A stretch of 64,000 nucleotides of DNA, taken from NCBI GenBank assembly GCA_046351215.1, contig JAXLYX010000023.1, positions 17,449 to 81,448 on the forward strand, written 5' to 3'. How positions within the stretch are numbered: position 1 is the stretch's first letter; each line of letters starts with the position of its first letter. The notes under the pieces were generated by a model. That model did no database searches. It saw only the letters and a program-made list of their open reading frames with translations, and was not told the DNA's origin. The translations under genes were made by a program, and so were the position numbers. This document shows, piece after piece, positions 42,001 to 49,568 of this stretch. Source of the DNA: JAXLYX01 sp046351215. Its GTDB lineage: Bacteria > Myxococcota_A > Polyangia > Polyangiales > Houyiibacteriaceae.

Positions 42001-42844
42001 GGCGAGGGCGATCCGCGCCTCGACCCACACCTTCGAGTATCTCTCGATCTGCGCGCGCGTCGGCTACGTCCAGGCGGCGAGGGGCCGGCCGCTCGAGTCG
42101 ATCGAATGGTACGAGCGCGCCTTCGACCGCGTCCCGGCCGACCGCGACGACCCCTACCTCGGGCTCTGCCAGGACGTCTACGAGACGCAGCGCGCGCTCG
42201 CGGGGCGCTCCAACGAGGCGCGGAAACGAGCCACGGCGGCGATCGCGAGGCACGACTTCGGGACCACGCGTGGACGCATGGCGATCGGGAATCTCCTCCT
42301 CCTCGCGCGAGAGGAAGGCGACGCCGACGCCGAGGTCGACGCCCTGCTCGAGCTCCACGAGGCGCACGCGCTCGGTGGGTTCTTCGTCCCGGACGAGGAG
42401 CTCCTCTCGCGCTGCGTCGCGACGTACGTGCGCCTCGATCGCGCGCTCGAGCGCGGCGGTCGCCCCGAGCTCGAGCGGCTCCGGGCCGCCCGGCGTGACT
42501 ACGCGCGCGTGGCGCGGGATCCGACGCACCGCGTCCACCTCGCGGTCCTCGACGCGGGCCTCGCGCTCGCGACCGGGCGTCGCGCCCGGGCCTCGACCTC
42601 GATCGCGCGGGCCGAGCGCGAAGCGGCGTTGCTCGGACACGCGTGGATGGCGATCGAGGCCGCGCTCCTCGGGGCGCGCCTCGCGGCTTCGGTCGGCGAT
42701 GCCGCGACCGCGCGAGAACGGCTCGCGTCGGCCGCCGCGACCGCGCGGCAGCACGGCCACCGCCTCGCGGAGGGGCGGATCGAGCGACTCGCTGTCGCCC
42801 TCGGTCTCCGGAACGCTGGGACGAACACCGCGGGTCCCTGTTAG
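39065..42844 (+). CDS. Serine/threonine kinase fused to AAA-type ATPase and TPR-like region (PknK-like)
   Basis: A 1259-residue protein. Kinase domain: Gly loop IGAGAMGVV, Lys40 (ARKTL), catalytic Asp176 (VHRDLKPSN), metal Asp194 (LDFGLV) and MAPEQ. All key residues are present, so it should be active. An acidic, Thr-rich insertion of about 50 residues (around 108-155) sits between the hinge and the catalytic loop. Residues of about 320-650 are a STAND/AAA-like ATPase with Walker A GETGIGKSAL (Lys363) and Walker B LVIVVDDLQLAD. The C-terminal 600 residues are TPR-like helices (for example DRAAELLLEALE, RGRPLESIEWYERAF). Such fusions are one-protein signal integrators frequent in myxobacteria; ligands are unknown. 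The start has no strong ribosome site. Confidence 0.9.
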   Translation: MHPRRRAPERFDVVRSIGAGAMGVVHEVVDCETGEHLARKTLQTLEGQALYRLKNEFRHLRDLRHPNLVRLGELVGRDDTWFITMELVDGVDFLEYVRPRDREAPRRTSDDAKTRELQRTVQDVEGPPTLKDLDEDAPLPLPTRPGSVDVGRLRAALGQLGDALLALHDHGQVHRDLKPSNVLVERSGRVVVLDFGLVAAAAEAGQARRTEDYVVGTVPYMAPEQAAGRPVGAEADWYAVGVMVYEALTGRMPFEGGALQILLAKQSKDPPDPRLLEPDVPADLAELCTSLLARDPARRAGHEAIRAIVGAAVPVSRSSGLRDLRIPFVDREAELGTLRAAFADVCGGRARSVLVRGETGIGKSALADAFVAELARTRPDVIALRSRCRVDETLPFNAIDGLVDGASHALKLLEPRVARAVLPADSALLVDLFPVLERVPAVARVARTSARLPSEERRVRAFEAFRALLRGLATSAPLVIVVDDLQLADRDSLKELAAFLRAADAPPVLFLATARLADTAPLPERLAAILPPDAQVLVLDRLSDEAACTLFDRVADRADPGPWKELVAASSGHPLHLVELGRHARDVGETAPASLGEVLAARLDSLGPTERTVLAALSLVPRPLAESAIAAALGLALAEARRALERLATERFVTLERVEGALVAEGRPGPLARIVRDGLPEGEKQALARSLFRALREADPDPRDPSLPIALARLAGDPEPLAELLVASAEHAYRHLAFDRAAELLLEALETRAFEADRGRSMRTLAAQCLENAGDLRAASALFEEVAAAVDEPIERARLLSLAARAASSALDLETLRRAAKGALEALGDTVPTTRAGFVRAIVRLFVGILVAVPWRRVVHERSPERATKHRIRHRIFYALSTGAYLADDTLATLHAALGVVNAGLFIGPSYERVVSLGVLAMAAAVAGLVRPRERWLRASRRDAEAMDDPRGLGAHCFVGTVAYSKAGLVEPMLRLAEEARAIRASTHTFEYLSICARVGYVQAARGRPLESIEWYERAFDRVPADRDDPYLGLCQDVYETQRALAGRSNEARKRATAAIARHDFGTTRGRMAIGNLLLLAREEGDADAEVDALLELHEAHALGGFFVPDEELLSRCVATYVRLDRALERGGRPELERLRAARRDYARVARDPTHRVHLAVLDAGLALATGRRARASTSIARAEREAALLGHAWMAIEAALLGARLAASVGDAATARERLASAAATARQHGHRLAEGRIERLAVALGLRNAGTNTAGPC

Positions 42845-42856
42845 GGTCGGAATCCG

Positions 42857-43717
42857 ATGAGGCTCCGTTCCGCATGCCAGGCGACGTTGGCCGTGCTCCT
42901 CGCGAGCGCCGGGGCCGGGCCGCTCGCCTCGCGGGCCGAGGACACGCGCGAAGCTCCACCCGCCTCCGCGGAGCTCGTGCGTGCGCGTCTCGCGATGCTC
43001 GAGGGCACGACCGATCCGGCCCTCGTCCACGCACGCGCGGCGCTCGAGGCCTGCGTCGCGACGACCGGCGAGGCCTGCGCCCGCGAGGGGGCGTGCGCGA
43101 TCGCGGTGGCCGCCGTCGAGCTCGCGGAGGCACGGAGCCGGCTGGCGCGGGCACGAGCATCCGTCGCACGCTTCGGCGCGCGCACGCCGACCGGCGGCGC
43201 ACCTCCCACGACGCAGGTCCACGACGACGGCGAGCCCGCACCCGAGGCCTCGAGCGCCTCGCTCTGTCCCGGCGATTGCGAGACGCTCGCGCGGCTCCAC
43301 GAGCTCTCCGCCCTCGTGGAGCGGCAGGCGATCGCGCTCGAGGCGGGGCTCGCTCCGGGGGACGTCCGCGCCGTGGGCGAGCCCTCGAGCGTGCTCGCGG
43401 CCCGCCTCGCGGAGGCGACGGCGAACGAGACGTTCGAGGAGGCGACGGTCGACGAGAATCGTCGCTACGCCCGGGTCGAGCGCGAGCGCGAGGCCACCCG
43501 GAGGACCGCGAGGAACGCGATCCTCGCCTCGATTCCGGGTCGGATCGCCGATCTGCGGCGTCTCGGCGTGGACGAGTCCGTGCTCTCGGCGTTCTCGGAG
43601 CGGGCCACGGCCGCGCGGCGCGAAGCCGATCCCGCGCGCTCGCTGCTCGCGCTCGAGGACCTCGCCGACGACCTCGGCGCGCTCGAGCGCCGGGTCCACG
43701 AAGGGGCCCCGAGGTGA
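42857..43717 (+). CDS. Secreted coiled-coil hypothetical protein
   Basis: A 286-residue protein with a signal peptide (SACQATLAVLLASAGAGPLASRA). The mature region is Ala/Glu/Arg-rich and helical with coiled-coil character (RLAEATANETFEEATVDENRR, REREATRRTARNAIL, ARSLLALEDLADDLGALERRV). Four Cys occur in pairs (ACVATTGEACAREGACA; CPGDCETLARL), likely disulfides. It starts 12 bases after the kinase gene and its stop overlaps the next start by 4 bases, so it belongs to the same transcript. Confidence 0.65.
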   Translation: MRLRSACQATLAVLLASAGAGPLASRAEDTREAPPASAELVRARLAMLEGTTDPALVHARAALEACVATTGEACAREGACAIAVAAVELAEARSRLARARASVARFGARTPTGGAPPTTQVHDDGEPAPEASSASLCPGDCETLARLHELSALVERQAIALEAGLAPGDVRAVGEPSSVLAARLAEATANETFEEATVDENRRYARVEREREATRRTARNAILASIPGRIADLRRLGVDESVLSAFSERATAARREADPARSLLALEDLADDLGALERRVHEGAPR

Positions 43718-44697
43718 GACGGGGGGGCTCGCTCGCCCTCGCGTTCGCCGCGGCCCTCGTCGGATGTGCCGAGGCCCTTCCTCCTCCTCCCCGCGTGCCC
43801 GAGGCACGGGTCGAAGCCGAGGCGCCGTCGCCTCCCGCGTTCCCGCTCGAGCGCCTCGCGGATCCCGCGGCGCTCGGGATCGGCGTGGTCGAGCTCGGGG
43901 CGCTGCGCGCTTCGCCGTACGGGGAGGCCGCCGACGAGGCGCTCGCTCGCGTCCTCGCGCCGGACGAAGCCATCGACGTCCTCGACGTGGTGGAGCGCAC
44001 CGAACGCGCGCTGCTCTCGATCCGCACCGCGACCTCCGATTCGTACGTGGGCGTCGCGATCCTCCGCGGTCGGTTCGCGCCAGGGGACGCGGCGCGCCTC
44101 GCGGGCGCGTCCGGCGCGAGCGTCGTGCCCTTCCTCCCGGATTCCGTCGTCGCGCGCGGCGAGCGCTCGGATGCGGCGCTGGTCGCCGACCATACGTTGA
44201 TCGTCGGCGAGCGGGCGCTCGTCGACGCGGCGCTCGAACGCCAGGCCGCGGGCGGCGACGGCGCCGAGCCCTCGGATCCCCGCTTCGCGTCGCTCGCGGC
44301 GGCCCTCGGATGGGCGAGCGCCGGAGTCCGCTTCGCGATCCTCCCCGACCCGAGCCTCCTGCGTTCGCTCGAGCGGGAGGCCTTCCGGCTGCCGTCCGGC
44401 GCCCTCGACGGGGTCCGGGGCTACGGCCTCGCCGCGGAGGTCGGCGAGCCCGTGCGGCTCCGCGCCGTGCTCTTCGCGGACACGGCGACGCGCCTCGTCG
44501 TGAACGGCCTCCTCGAGGCGGAGCTCGCCCGCGCCTCCGAGGACGACCGCGTGCGGGCGCGGGGCCTCGACGCGCTCGCCGGCCGCGCACGGCCCGGCCT
44601 CGAGGGGGAGATGCTGAGGCTCGACCTCGAGCTCGGGGCGGATGAGGCGATCCGGCTCCTCGGGGGGCGGACGATGCCACGGCCGGTCGACCCGTAG
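43714..44697 (+). CDS. Lipoprotein, paralogue of the next gene
   Basis: A 327-residue protein from GTG 43714 (GTGA overlap with the upstream stop). The signal SLALAFAAALVGC ends in a lipobox. The mature protein shares ordered blocks with the product of 44726-45715: S-D-S/A-YVG, a VV/AILRG-RF or VVARGQY strand, HTLIVGERALVDAALERQ against HTLVVGRQALLVATLDRQ, and a final helix. The fold is unknown; it looks like two alpha/beta halves. Tandem duplication followed by divergence is clear. Confidence 0.75.
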   Translation: MRRGGSLALAFAAALVGCAEALPPPPRVPEARVEAEAPSPPAFPLERLADPAALGIGVVELGALRASPYGEAADEALARVLAPDEAIDVLDVVERTERALLSIRTATSDSYVGVAILRGRFAPGDAARLAGASGASVVPFLPDSVVARGERSDAALVADHTLIVGERALVDAALERQAAGGDGAEPSDPRFASLAAALGWASAGVRFAILPDPSLLRSLEREAFRLPSGALDGVRGYGLAAEVGEPVRLRAVLFADTATRLVVNGLLEAELARASEDDRVRARGLDALAGRARPGLEGEMLRLDLELGADEAIRLLGGRTMPRPVDP

Positions 44698-44725
44698 CGG
44701 ATCGGCATGGTACGAAAGTCGCACC

Positions 44726-45715
44726 ATGCACGCTCGCCTCCGCACCGCCGGTCTCGTCCTCGCCGCCGTCTTCCTCGTCGCCTGCCACAAGGGGGGCCCG
44801 TCGACGGGCACCGGGCGCCACGCGCACGACCCCCTCGCGGTCCTGCCGCTGCCGGAGCTGGCGGATCCGAGCCTGCCGATCTTCGTGCTCGCCGACCTCG
44901 ACGCCGTGCGCGCCTCCGGCTACCTCGACTCGTTCCTCGCCCGCGTGCGCTCCGAGGTGGTCACGGATCAGCAGCCGGGCGACGAGATCTTCCTGTCGCT
45001 GCTCGATCGCACCTCGGACGCCTACGTCGGCTTCACCGACGCGGCCACCGGCAACGACCTCGATCTCGGCGTGGTCGTGGCGCGCGGGCAGTACACGGCG
45101 GACGACACGACCCGCCTCGAAGCGACGATGGACGCCGCCGTGACGCATGTCGCGCACGGCCCCTACCAGCTGAGCTGCGACGCCGACGCCTGCTTCACCT
45201 TCCTCGGAGGCCACACGCTCGTCGTCGGACGCCAGGCGCTGCTCGTCGCGACGCTCGATCGCCAGCTCCAGGGCGGCGGCGGCGCCCTCACGCGCGATCG
45301 CGACCTCGCCCCCCTCCTCGACGCCACGCAGGCCGGCTCGTCCGACGTCGTCGCGGGGGCGATCGCGCACCCCGCCGTGATCCGCGCGCTTTCGTCGGAG
45401 CTCCCGGCCGGCCTCGTGGAGACGATGCGGGCCGGCGCCGCGACGGCGTCGTTCCAGGGCGGCCTCACGCTGAAGGCGCGCGTGCGCACGACCTCGCCCG
45501 AGGCGGCGGCCGACGGGGCCGCGCGGGTGCGCGAGCCGATCGACGCCGCCCGTCGGAACCCCATGATGCTGGCGTTCGGGCTCCGCGACGTGCTCGACGC
45601 GGTCGTGGTCGAGGCCCAGGGGAACGACACGGTGGCGAGCATCTCCCTGCCGGACGCCCGCGTCCGCCAGCTCGCGACCATGCTCGAGGGCCTGCTGCAG
45701 ATGGGCGGGGGCTGA
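44726..45715 (+). CDS. Lipoprotein, paralogue of the previous gene
   Basis: A 329-residue protein. The signal RTAGLVLAAVFLVAC is followed by HKGG, giving a lipobox Cys at residue 20. Mature start: FVLADLDAVRASGYLDSFLARVRSEV; then DAYVGFTDAATGNDLDLGVVVARG, a Cys pair (LSCDADACFTFLGG), and GHTLVVGRQALLVATLDRQLQ. It is a close structural relative of the 43714 product, and more Asp/Thr-rich. It lies 28 bp downstream of it, same strand. Function unknown. Confidence 0.75.
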   Translation: MHARLRTAGLVLAAVFLVACHKGGPSTGTGRHAHDPLAVLPLPELADPSLPIFVLADLDAVRASGYLDSFLARVRSEVVTDQQPGDEIFLSLLDRTSDAYVGFTDAATGNDLDLGVVVARGQYTADDTTRLEATMDAAVTHVAHGPYQLSCDADACFTFLGGHTLVVGRQALLVATLDRQLQGGGGALTRDRDLAPLLDATQAGSSDVVAGAIAHPAVIRALSSELPAGLVETMRAGAATASFQGGLTLKARVRTTSPEAAADGAARVREPIDAARRNPMMLAFGLRDVLDAVVVEAQGNDTVASISLPDARVRQLATMLEGLLQMGGG

Positions 45716-45826
45716 GCGCCCGTCGTCTCCATGCCCCCGTCGCGCCCCCGCTCGTCCAGCCCTCGGGCCGGGCGACCGGGATTCGTCCGTCCCCGAGACG
45801 AAGGCCGGAACAAAAGGCTGTCGTGC

Positions 45827-45855
45827 TTGTCCGGTGGGGACCACCCAAGTAACGT
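45827..45855 (+). promoter_or_regulatory. Candidate promoter for the DUF3857 gene pair
   Basis: TTGTCC (45827-45832), 17 bases, TAACGT (45850-45855). The spacer contains the palindrome GGTGG-GGA-CCACC, which could bind a regulator. The start codon is 65 bases downstream of the -10. Based on similarity to sigma-70-like boxes only. Confidence 0.35.
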
Positions 45856-45920
45856 GCCGTGACCCGTGGTAGGGCCACGTTCGCCGTCCTCCGGGCGGCA
45901 CCCAACGCGAGGAATCGCTC

Positions 45921-48900
45921 GTGAAACGACAGCTTTCCCTGTGGCTGCTCCTGGTCGTGTCGACCGGCGTCTCCGTGACCGCCGCCCACGCCCAGACGAA
46001 TCCGTACGACGCCGAGCAGCGACGCCTCGGTCACGAAGTCGATGTCGCGATCGGGAGCCCCCACGGCCTCCTCCCGGCGATCGAGATGGTCAGGGCCTAC
46101 GGCCTCGCGTCCCCGGAGGTGACGGCGGGCGAGCTCCAGCGCCTCGTCGCCGCGCGCGGCCTCGCCGAGACCCGCCGTAGCTACCTGCGCTGGCTCGCCG
46201 CCCGCGTGGCGCTCCGGCGCGGGGATCGCGACGGCGCACGTCGCTCCGTGAGCGAGCTCGGCTTCGTGACGGACTTCGCCGTGGTCGGGCCCTTCGACAA
46301 CGAAGGCAAGACGGGCTTCGACGAGGTCTACGGTCCCGAGGAGCAGCGCAGCCAGGAATTCCAGCCCGGCATGGCCTTCGACGGCAAGGAGCGCGAGGTC
46401 GCCTGGAGGTCCTACCCCGGCGAGACGAGCGATCTCGGCTACGTCGACTTCGACGCGATCTTCCGGCCGCGCGAGAACGTCTGCGGCTACGCGCAGACGA
46501 CGGTGACGAGCGCGCGCGCGCAGAGCCTCGCGCTCCTCGTCGGGGCGGGCGGCGCCATCCGCGTGTGGTGGAACGGCGAGCCCGTGTACGCCGACGCGGC
46601 CTACCGCCAGCCCGATCCCGAGCGCGGCGCCGCCGTCGTGCAGGCGCAGCGCGGCGCGAACCGCCTGCTCGTGAAGGTCTGCGCGACGGACTCGACCTGG
46701 GGCTTCTACCTGCGCGTGGCCGACGCCCGCGGCGGCATCGCGCGTGGCGTGACCGTCCGCTCGGCCGAGATGCCGCTCCCCGCCGCTGCGGCCCGTCCGG
46801 CCCGTCGGCCGACCCTCCGCACGACGTTCGACGAGCTCGAGGCGCTCGCCGCCGCCGAGGACGCGCCCGCCGCCGCGCTCGAGGATCTCGCGCGCTTCCT
46901 GGCCTACACCGGCGCCGACGATCCGGCCGAGCGTCGCGCGCGTCAGCTCGCCGCCCGGGCCGCCGACCTCGAGCCGACCGTGAAGCGCCTCGAGCTCGCC
47001 TCGCAGCTCGCCACGCAGCGCGGCGAGGCGATGCGCTTCGTCGCGCGCGCCGTCGAGCTCGCGCCGACCGATCCCGAGGTGGTCCTCCTGCAGGCGAGCC
47101 TGCGCGTGACGAGCCTGCATCCGCAGGACGCCCTCCCGATCCTCGAGGGTCGGACCTTCGAAGGGATGTACGCCCTGCGCGCGCGTTCCCTGCGAGCGCG
47201 CGTCTACGAGCAGATCGATCTCCCGCACACGGCCCTCGCGCTCCTCGCGGCGAACGTCACGGAGCAGCCGAACGCGCACGACCTGGTGCGCGCGCAGGCG
47301 ACGCTCGAGGACGACCTCGGTCACGACGACGCGGCCGTCGCGCTCTTCACCCGCGCCGTCGCGCTCCAGTGGAACGACGGCGAGAGCCGCCGCGTGCTGC
47401 TCGGCGACGCGCTCCGGCGCCAGGAGACCGACGCCGTCGTCGCCCAGGCCGAGGCGCTCCACCGCATCGGCGCCGACGACGGACCGACGCTCCGCTACCT
47501 CGCCAACGTCTACGAGGCGATCGGTCGCGCCGACGACGCGCTCGCCGCCCTCGCCGAGGCGAAGGCGCTCGCGCCGCACGACCCCGAGTCGCTCGTCGCC
47601 GAGGGCCGGCTCCTGCTGCGCCTCGGTCGCAACGACGAGGCCCGGCTCTCGCTCCGCGCCGCCCTCGACCTGCGTCCGCAGGACGCGGACACCCGCGAGC
47701 TCCTCGAGCAGATCGCGCCGTCCGTGCGGGCCGACGAGGCCTACGCCGCGAGCGCCGAGACGCTGCTCTCGCGCCGCACGAGCGACGGCGGCTATCCGTA
47801 CACGACGCTCCAGGACCTCACGGTCAACACCGTCTATGCGAACGGGCTCGGCTCGAGCTTCCGCCAGATCGCGGCCCAGGTGCACGACGACGAGGGCGCG
47901 CGTCAGTTCCGCACGTACGCCGTGCAGTTCGACCCGGGCTCGCAGCGCGTCGAGATCCGCCTCGCGCGCGTCACCCGCGCGAACGGCGAGGTCCTCGAGG
48001 CGCTCCAGACCTTCGAACAGCCGCTCGGCGAGCCCTGGTACCGCATCTACTACGACACCCGCGCCCTCGTCGTGGAGTTCCCGGCGCTCGAGCCCGGCGA
48101 CACCGTCGAGCTGCGTTGGCGCGTCGACGACGTCTCGCACCGCAACCTCTTCGCCGACTACTACGGCGACCTGCGCGTGCTCGCCGAGTCGCATCCGGTG
48201 CAGCACCTCGAATACGTGCTGATCACGCCGCCCTCGCGCGAGTTCTTCTTCAACGAGCCCGGCCTCGCGGGGCTTTCGCACACGCGCACCGAGGCGAACG
48301 GCAGCCGTGTCGACCGCTTCGTCGCCGACGCCGTCCCGGCGGTGCGCACCGAGTCGAACATGCCGGGTCCGACGGAGGTCTTCCCCTACCTCCACGTCTC
48401 GACGTACCGCGACTGGCGCGACGTCGGACGCTGGTACTGGGGCCTGATCCAGGATCAGCTCCGGCCGGACGAGGAGCTCCGGCGCACCGTCCGCGACCTC
48501 GTGCGCGGCGCGCCGGACGAGGCGACGAAGGTCCGTCGCATCCACGACTGGGTCGTCGACCACACGCGCTACGTCGGGCTCGAATTCGGCATCCACGGCT
48601 TCAAGCCGTACCGCGTGACGGATATCGTCCACCGCGGCTTCGGCGACTGCAAGGACAAGGCCTCGCTGCTCTACGCCATGCTCACCGAGGCGGGCGTGCC
48701 GGCGCACATCGTGCTCCTCCGCACGCGCCGCAACGGCGGCCTCGGCGACTCGCCGGCCTCGCTCGCCGTCTTCGATCACGCGATCGCCTACGTGCCGAGC
48801 ATGAACCTCTACCTCGACGGCACGGCCGAGCACTCCGGCACGACCGAGCTGCCGGCGATGGACCAGGGCGTGACCGTCCTCCACGTCTGGCCCGAGGGCG

Positions 48901-49568
48901 CGGAGCTCCGCCGCACGCCCGTGCAGCCGGCCTCGGCGAACCGCCGCGAGCGCGTGCTCGAGGCCGACCTCGCCTCCGACGGCAGCGCCCAGATCTCCGT
49001 GCGCGAGCAGGTGACGGGCACGGACGCCGCGGGCATCCGCAGCACCTACCAGGCGGAGGGCACCCGGACCGAGCGCTTCGAGCGTCAGCTCCGCGGTCTC
49101 TTCCCGGGCCTGCACCTCGTGAGCCAGGAATTCGAGGACCTCGCGGACCTCGAGGTCCCGGTCCGCTACCAGTACCGCGCGGAGGTGCCGCAGATGGCGC
49201 AGCGCGACGGGGACCGTCTCCGCGTCGCGATGACGACGCTCGGCGACCTGCTGCGCGCGATCGCTCCCACCGCGTCCCGGCAGTACCCGCTCGAGCTCGG
49301 GACGCAGGCGAGCTACTCGGAGGATCGTCGCATCCGCGCGCCGCAGGGGCTGCACGTCGTCCAGGCTCCCGAGTCCGGCGTCGCCGAGAGCCCCTTCGGT
49401 CTGCTCCGCCTCACGGTGGAGCGCGAGGCCGACTCGATCCGCGTGAAGACCGAGTTCGAGCTCCGAACCGACCGCGTCTCTCCCTCCGACTACCCCGCGT
49501 TCCGCGCGTGGGTCGAGGAGGCCGATCGGCTCCTTCGTCAGCGCATCACCTTCGGGGGTGACCAGTGA
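45921..49568 (+). CDS. Large secreted DUF3857/transglutaminase-like protein with TPR region (catalytic triad intact)
   Basis: A 1215-residue protein. GTG 45921 follows GAGGAA. Signal peptide LSLWLLLVVSTGVSVTAAHA. Residues of about 100-280 form a strand-rich domain with VGPFDNEGKTGFD and WWNGEPVY. About 290-600 are TPR-like repeats (ALLAANVTEQPNAHDLVRAQA, ADDALAALAEAKALAPHDPE). About 630-800 match DUF3857 (ARVTRANGEVLEALQTFE, VVEFPALEPGDTVELRW). Then comes a transglutaminase core with Cys910 (GFGDCKDKAS), His953 (FDHAIAYV) and Asp966 (YLDGTAE). The final 230 residues are a DUF3858-like beta domain. It probably cleaves or cross-links peptides or glycans in the periplasm; the substrate is unknown. 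It is coupled to the next gene by a GTGA overlap. Confidence 0.88.
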   Translation: MKRQLSLWLLLVVSTGVSVTAAHAQTNPYDAEQRRLGHEVDVAIGSPHGLLPAIEMVRAYGLASPEVTAGELQRLVAARGLAETRRSYLRWLAARVALRRGDRDGARRSVSELGFVTDFAVVGPFDNEGKTGFDEVYGPEEQRSQEFQPGMAFDGKEREVAWRSYPGETSDLGYVDFDAIFRPRENVCGYAQTTVTSARAQSLALLVGAGGAIRVWWNGEPVYADAAYRQPDPERGAAVVQAQRGANRLLVKVCATDSTWGFYLRVADARGGIARGVTVRSAEMPLPAAAARPARRPTLRTTFDELEALAAAEDAPAAALEDLARFLAYTGADDPAERRARQLAARAADLEPTVKRLELASQLATQRGEAMRFVARAVELAPTDPEVVLLQASLRVTSLHPQDALPILEGRTFEGMYALRARSLRARVYEQIDLPHTALALLAANVTEQPNAHDLVRAQATLEDDLGHDDAAVALFTRAVALQWNDGESRRVLLGDALRRQETDAVVAQAEALHRIGADDGPTLRYLANVYEAIGRADDALAALAEAKALAPHDPESLVAEGRLLLRLGRNDEARLSLRAALDLRPQDADTRELLEQIAPSVRADEAYAASAETLLSRRTSDGGYPYTTLQDLTVNTVYANGLGSSFRQIAAQVHDDEGARQFRTYAVQFDPGSQRVEIRLARVTRANGEVLEALQTFEQPLGEPWYRIYYDTRALVVEFPALEPGDTVELRWRVDDVSHRNLFADYYGDLRVLAESHPVQHLEYVLITPPSREFFFNEPGLAGLSHTRTEANGSRVDRFVADAVPAVRTESNMPGPTEVFPYLHVSTYRDWRDVGRWYWGLIQDQLRPDEELRRTVRDLVRGAPDEATKVRRIHDWVVDHTRYVGLEFGIHGFKPYRVTDIVHRGFGDCKDKASLLYAMLTEAGVPAHIVLLRTRRNGGLGDSPASLAVFDHAIAYVPSMNLYLDGTAEHSGTTELPAMDQGVTVLHVWPEGAELRRTPVQPASANRRERVLEADLASDGSAQISVREQVTGTDAAGIRSTYQAEGTRTERFERQLRGLFPGLHLVSQEFEDLADLEVPVRYQYRAEVPQMAQRDGDRLRVAMTTLGDLLRAIAPTASRQYPLELGTQASYSEDRRIRAPQGLHVVQAPESGVAESPFGLLRLTVEREADSIRVKTEFELRTDRVSPSDYPAFRAWVEEADRLLRQRITFGGDQ

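Noticed and set aside
39017..45901. A 2294-codon open frame on the minus strand opposite the kinase and lipoprotein genes
   Set aside because: It is highly enriched in Arg/Glu/Gly with no domain pattern and is fully antisense to recognisable genes.
45716..45920. tRNA or small RNA gene in the gap before the DUF3857 pair
   Set aside because: No cloverleaf, T-loop (GGTTCRA) or CCA-type end could be found; only a promoter-like pair is visible.
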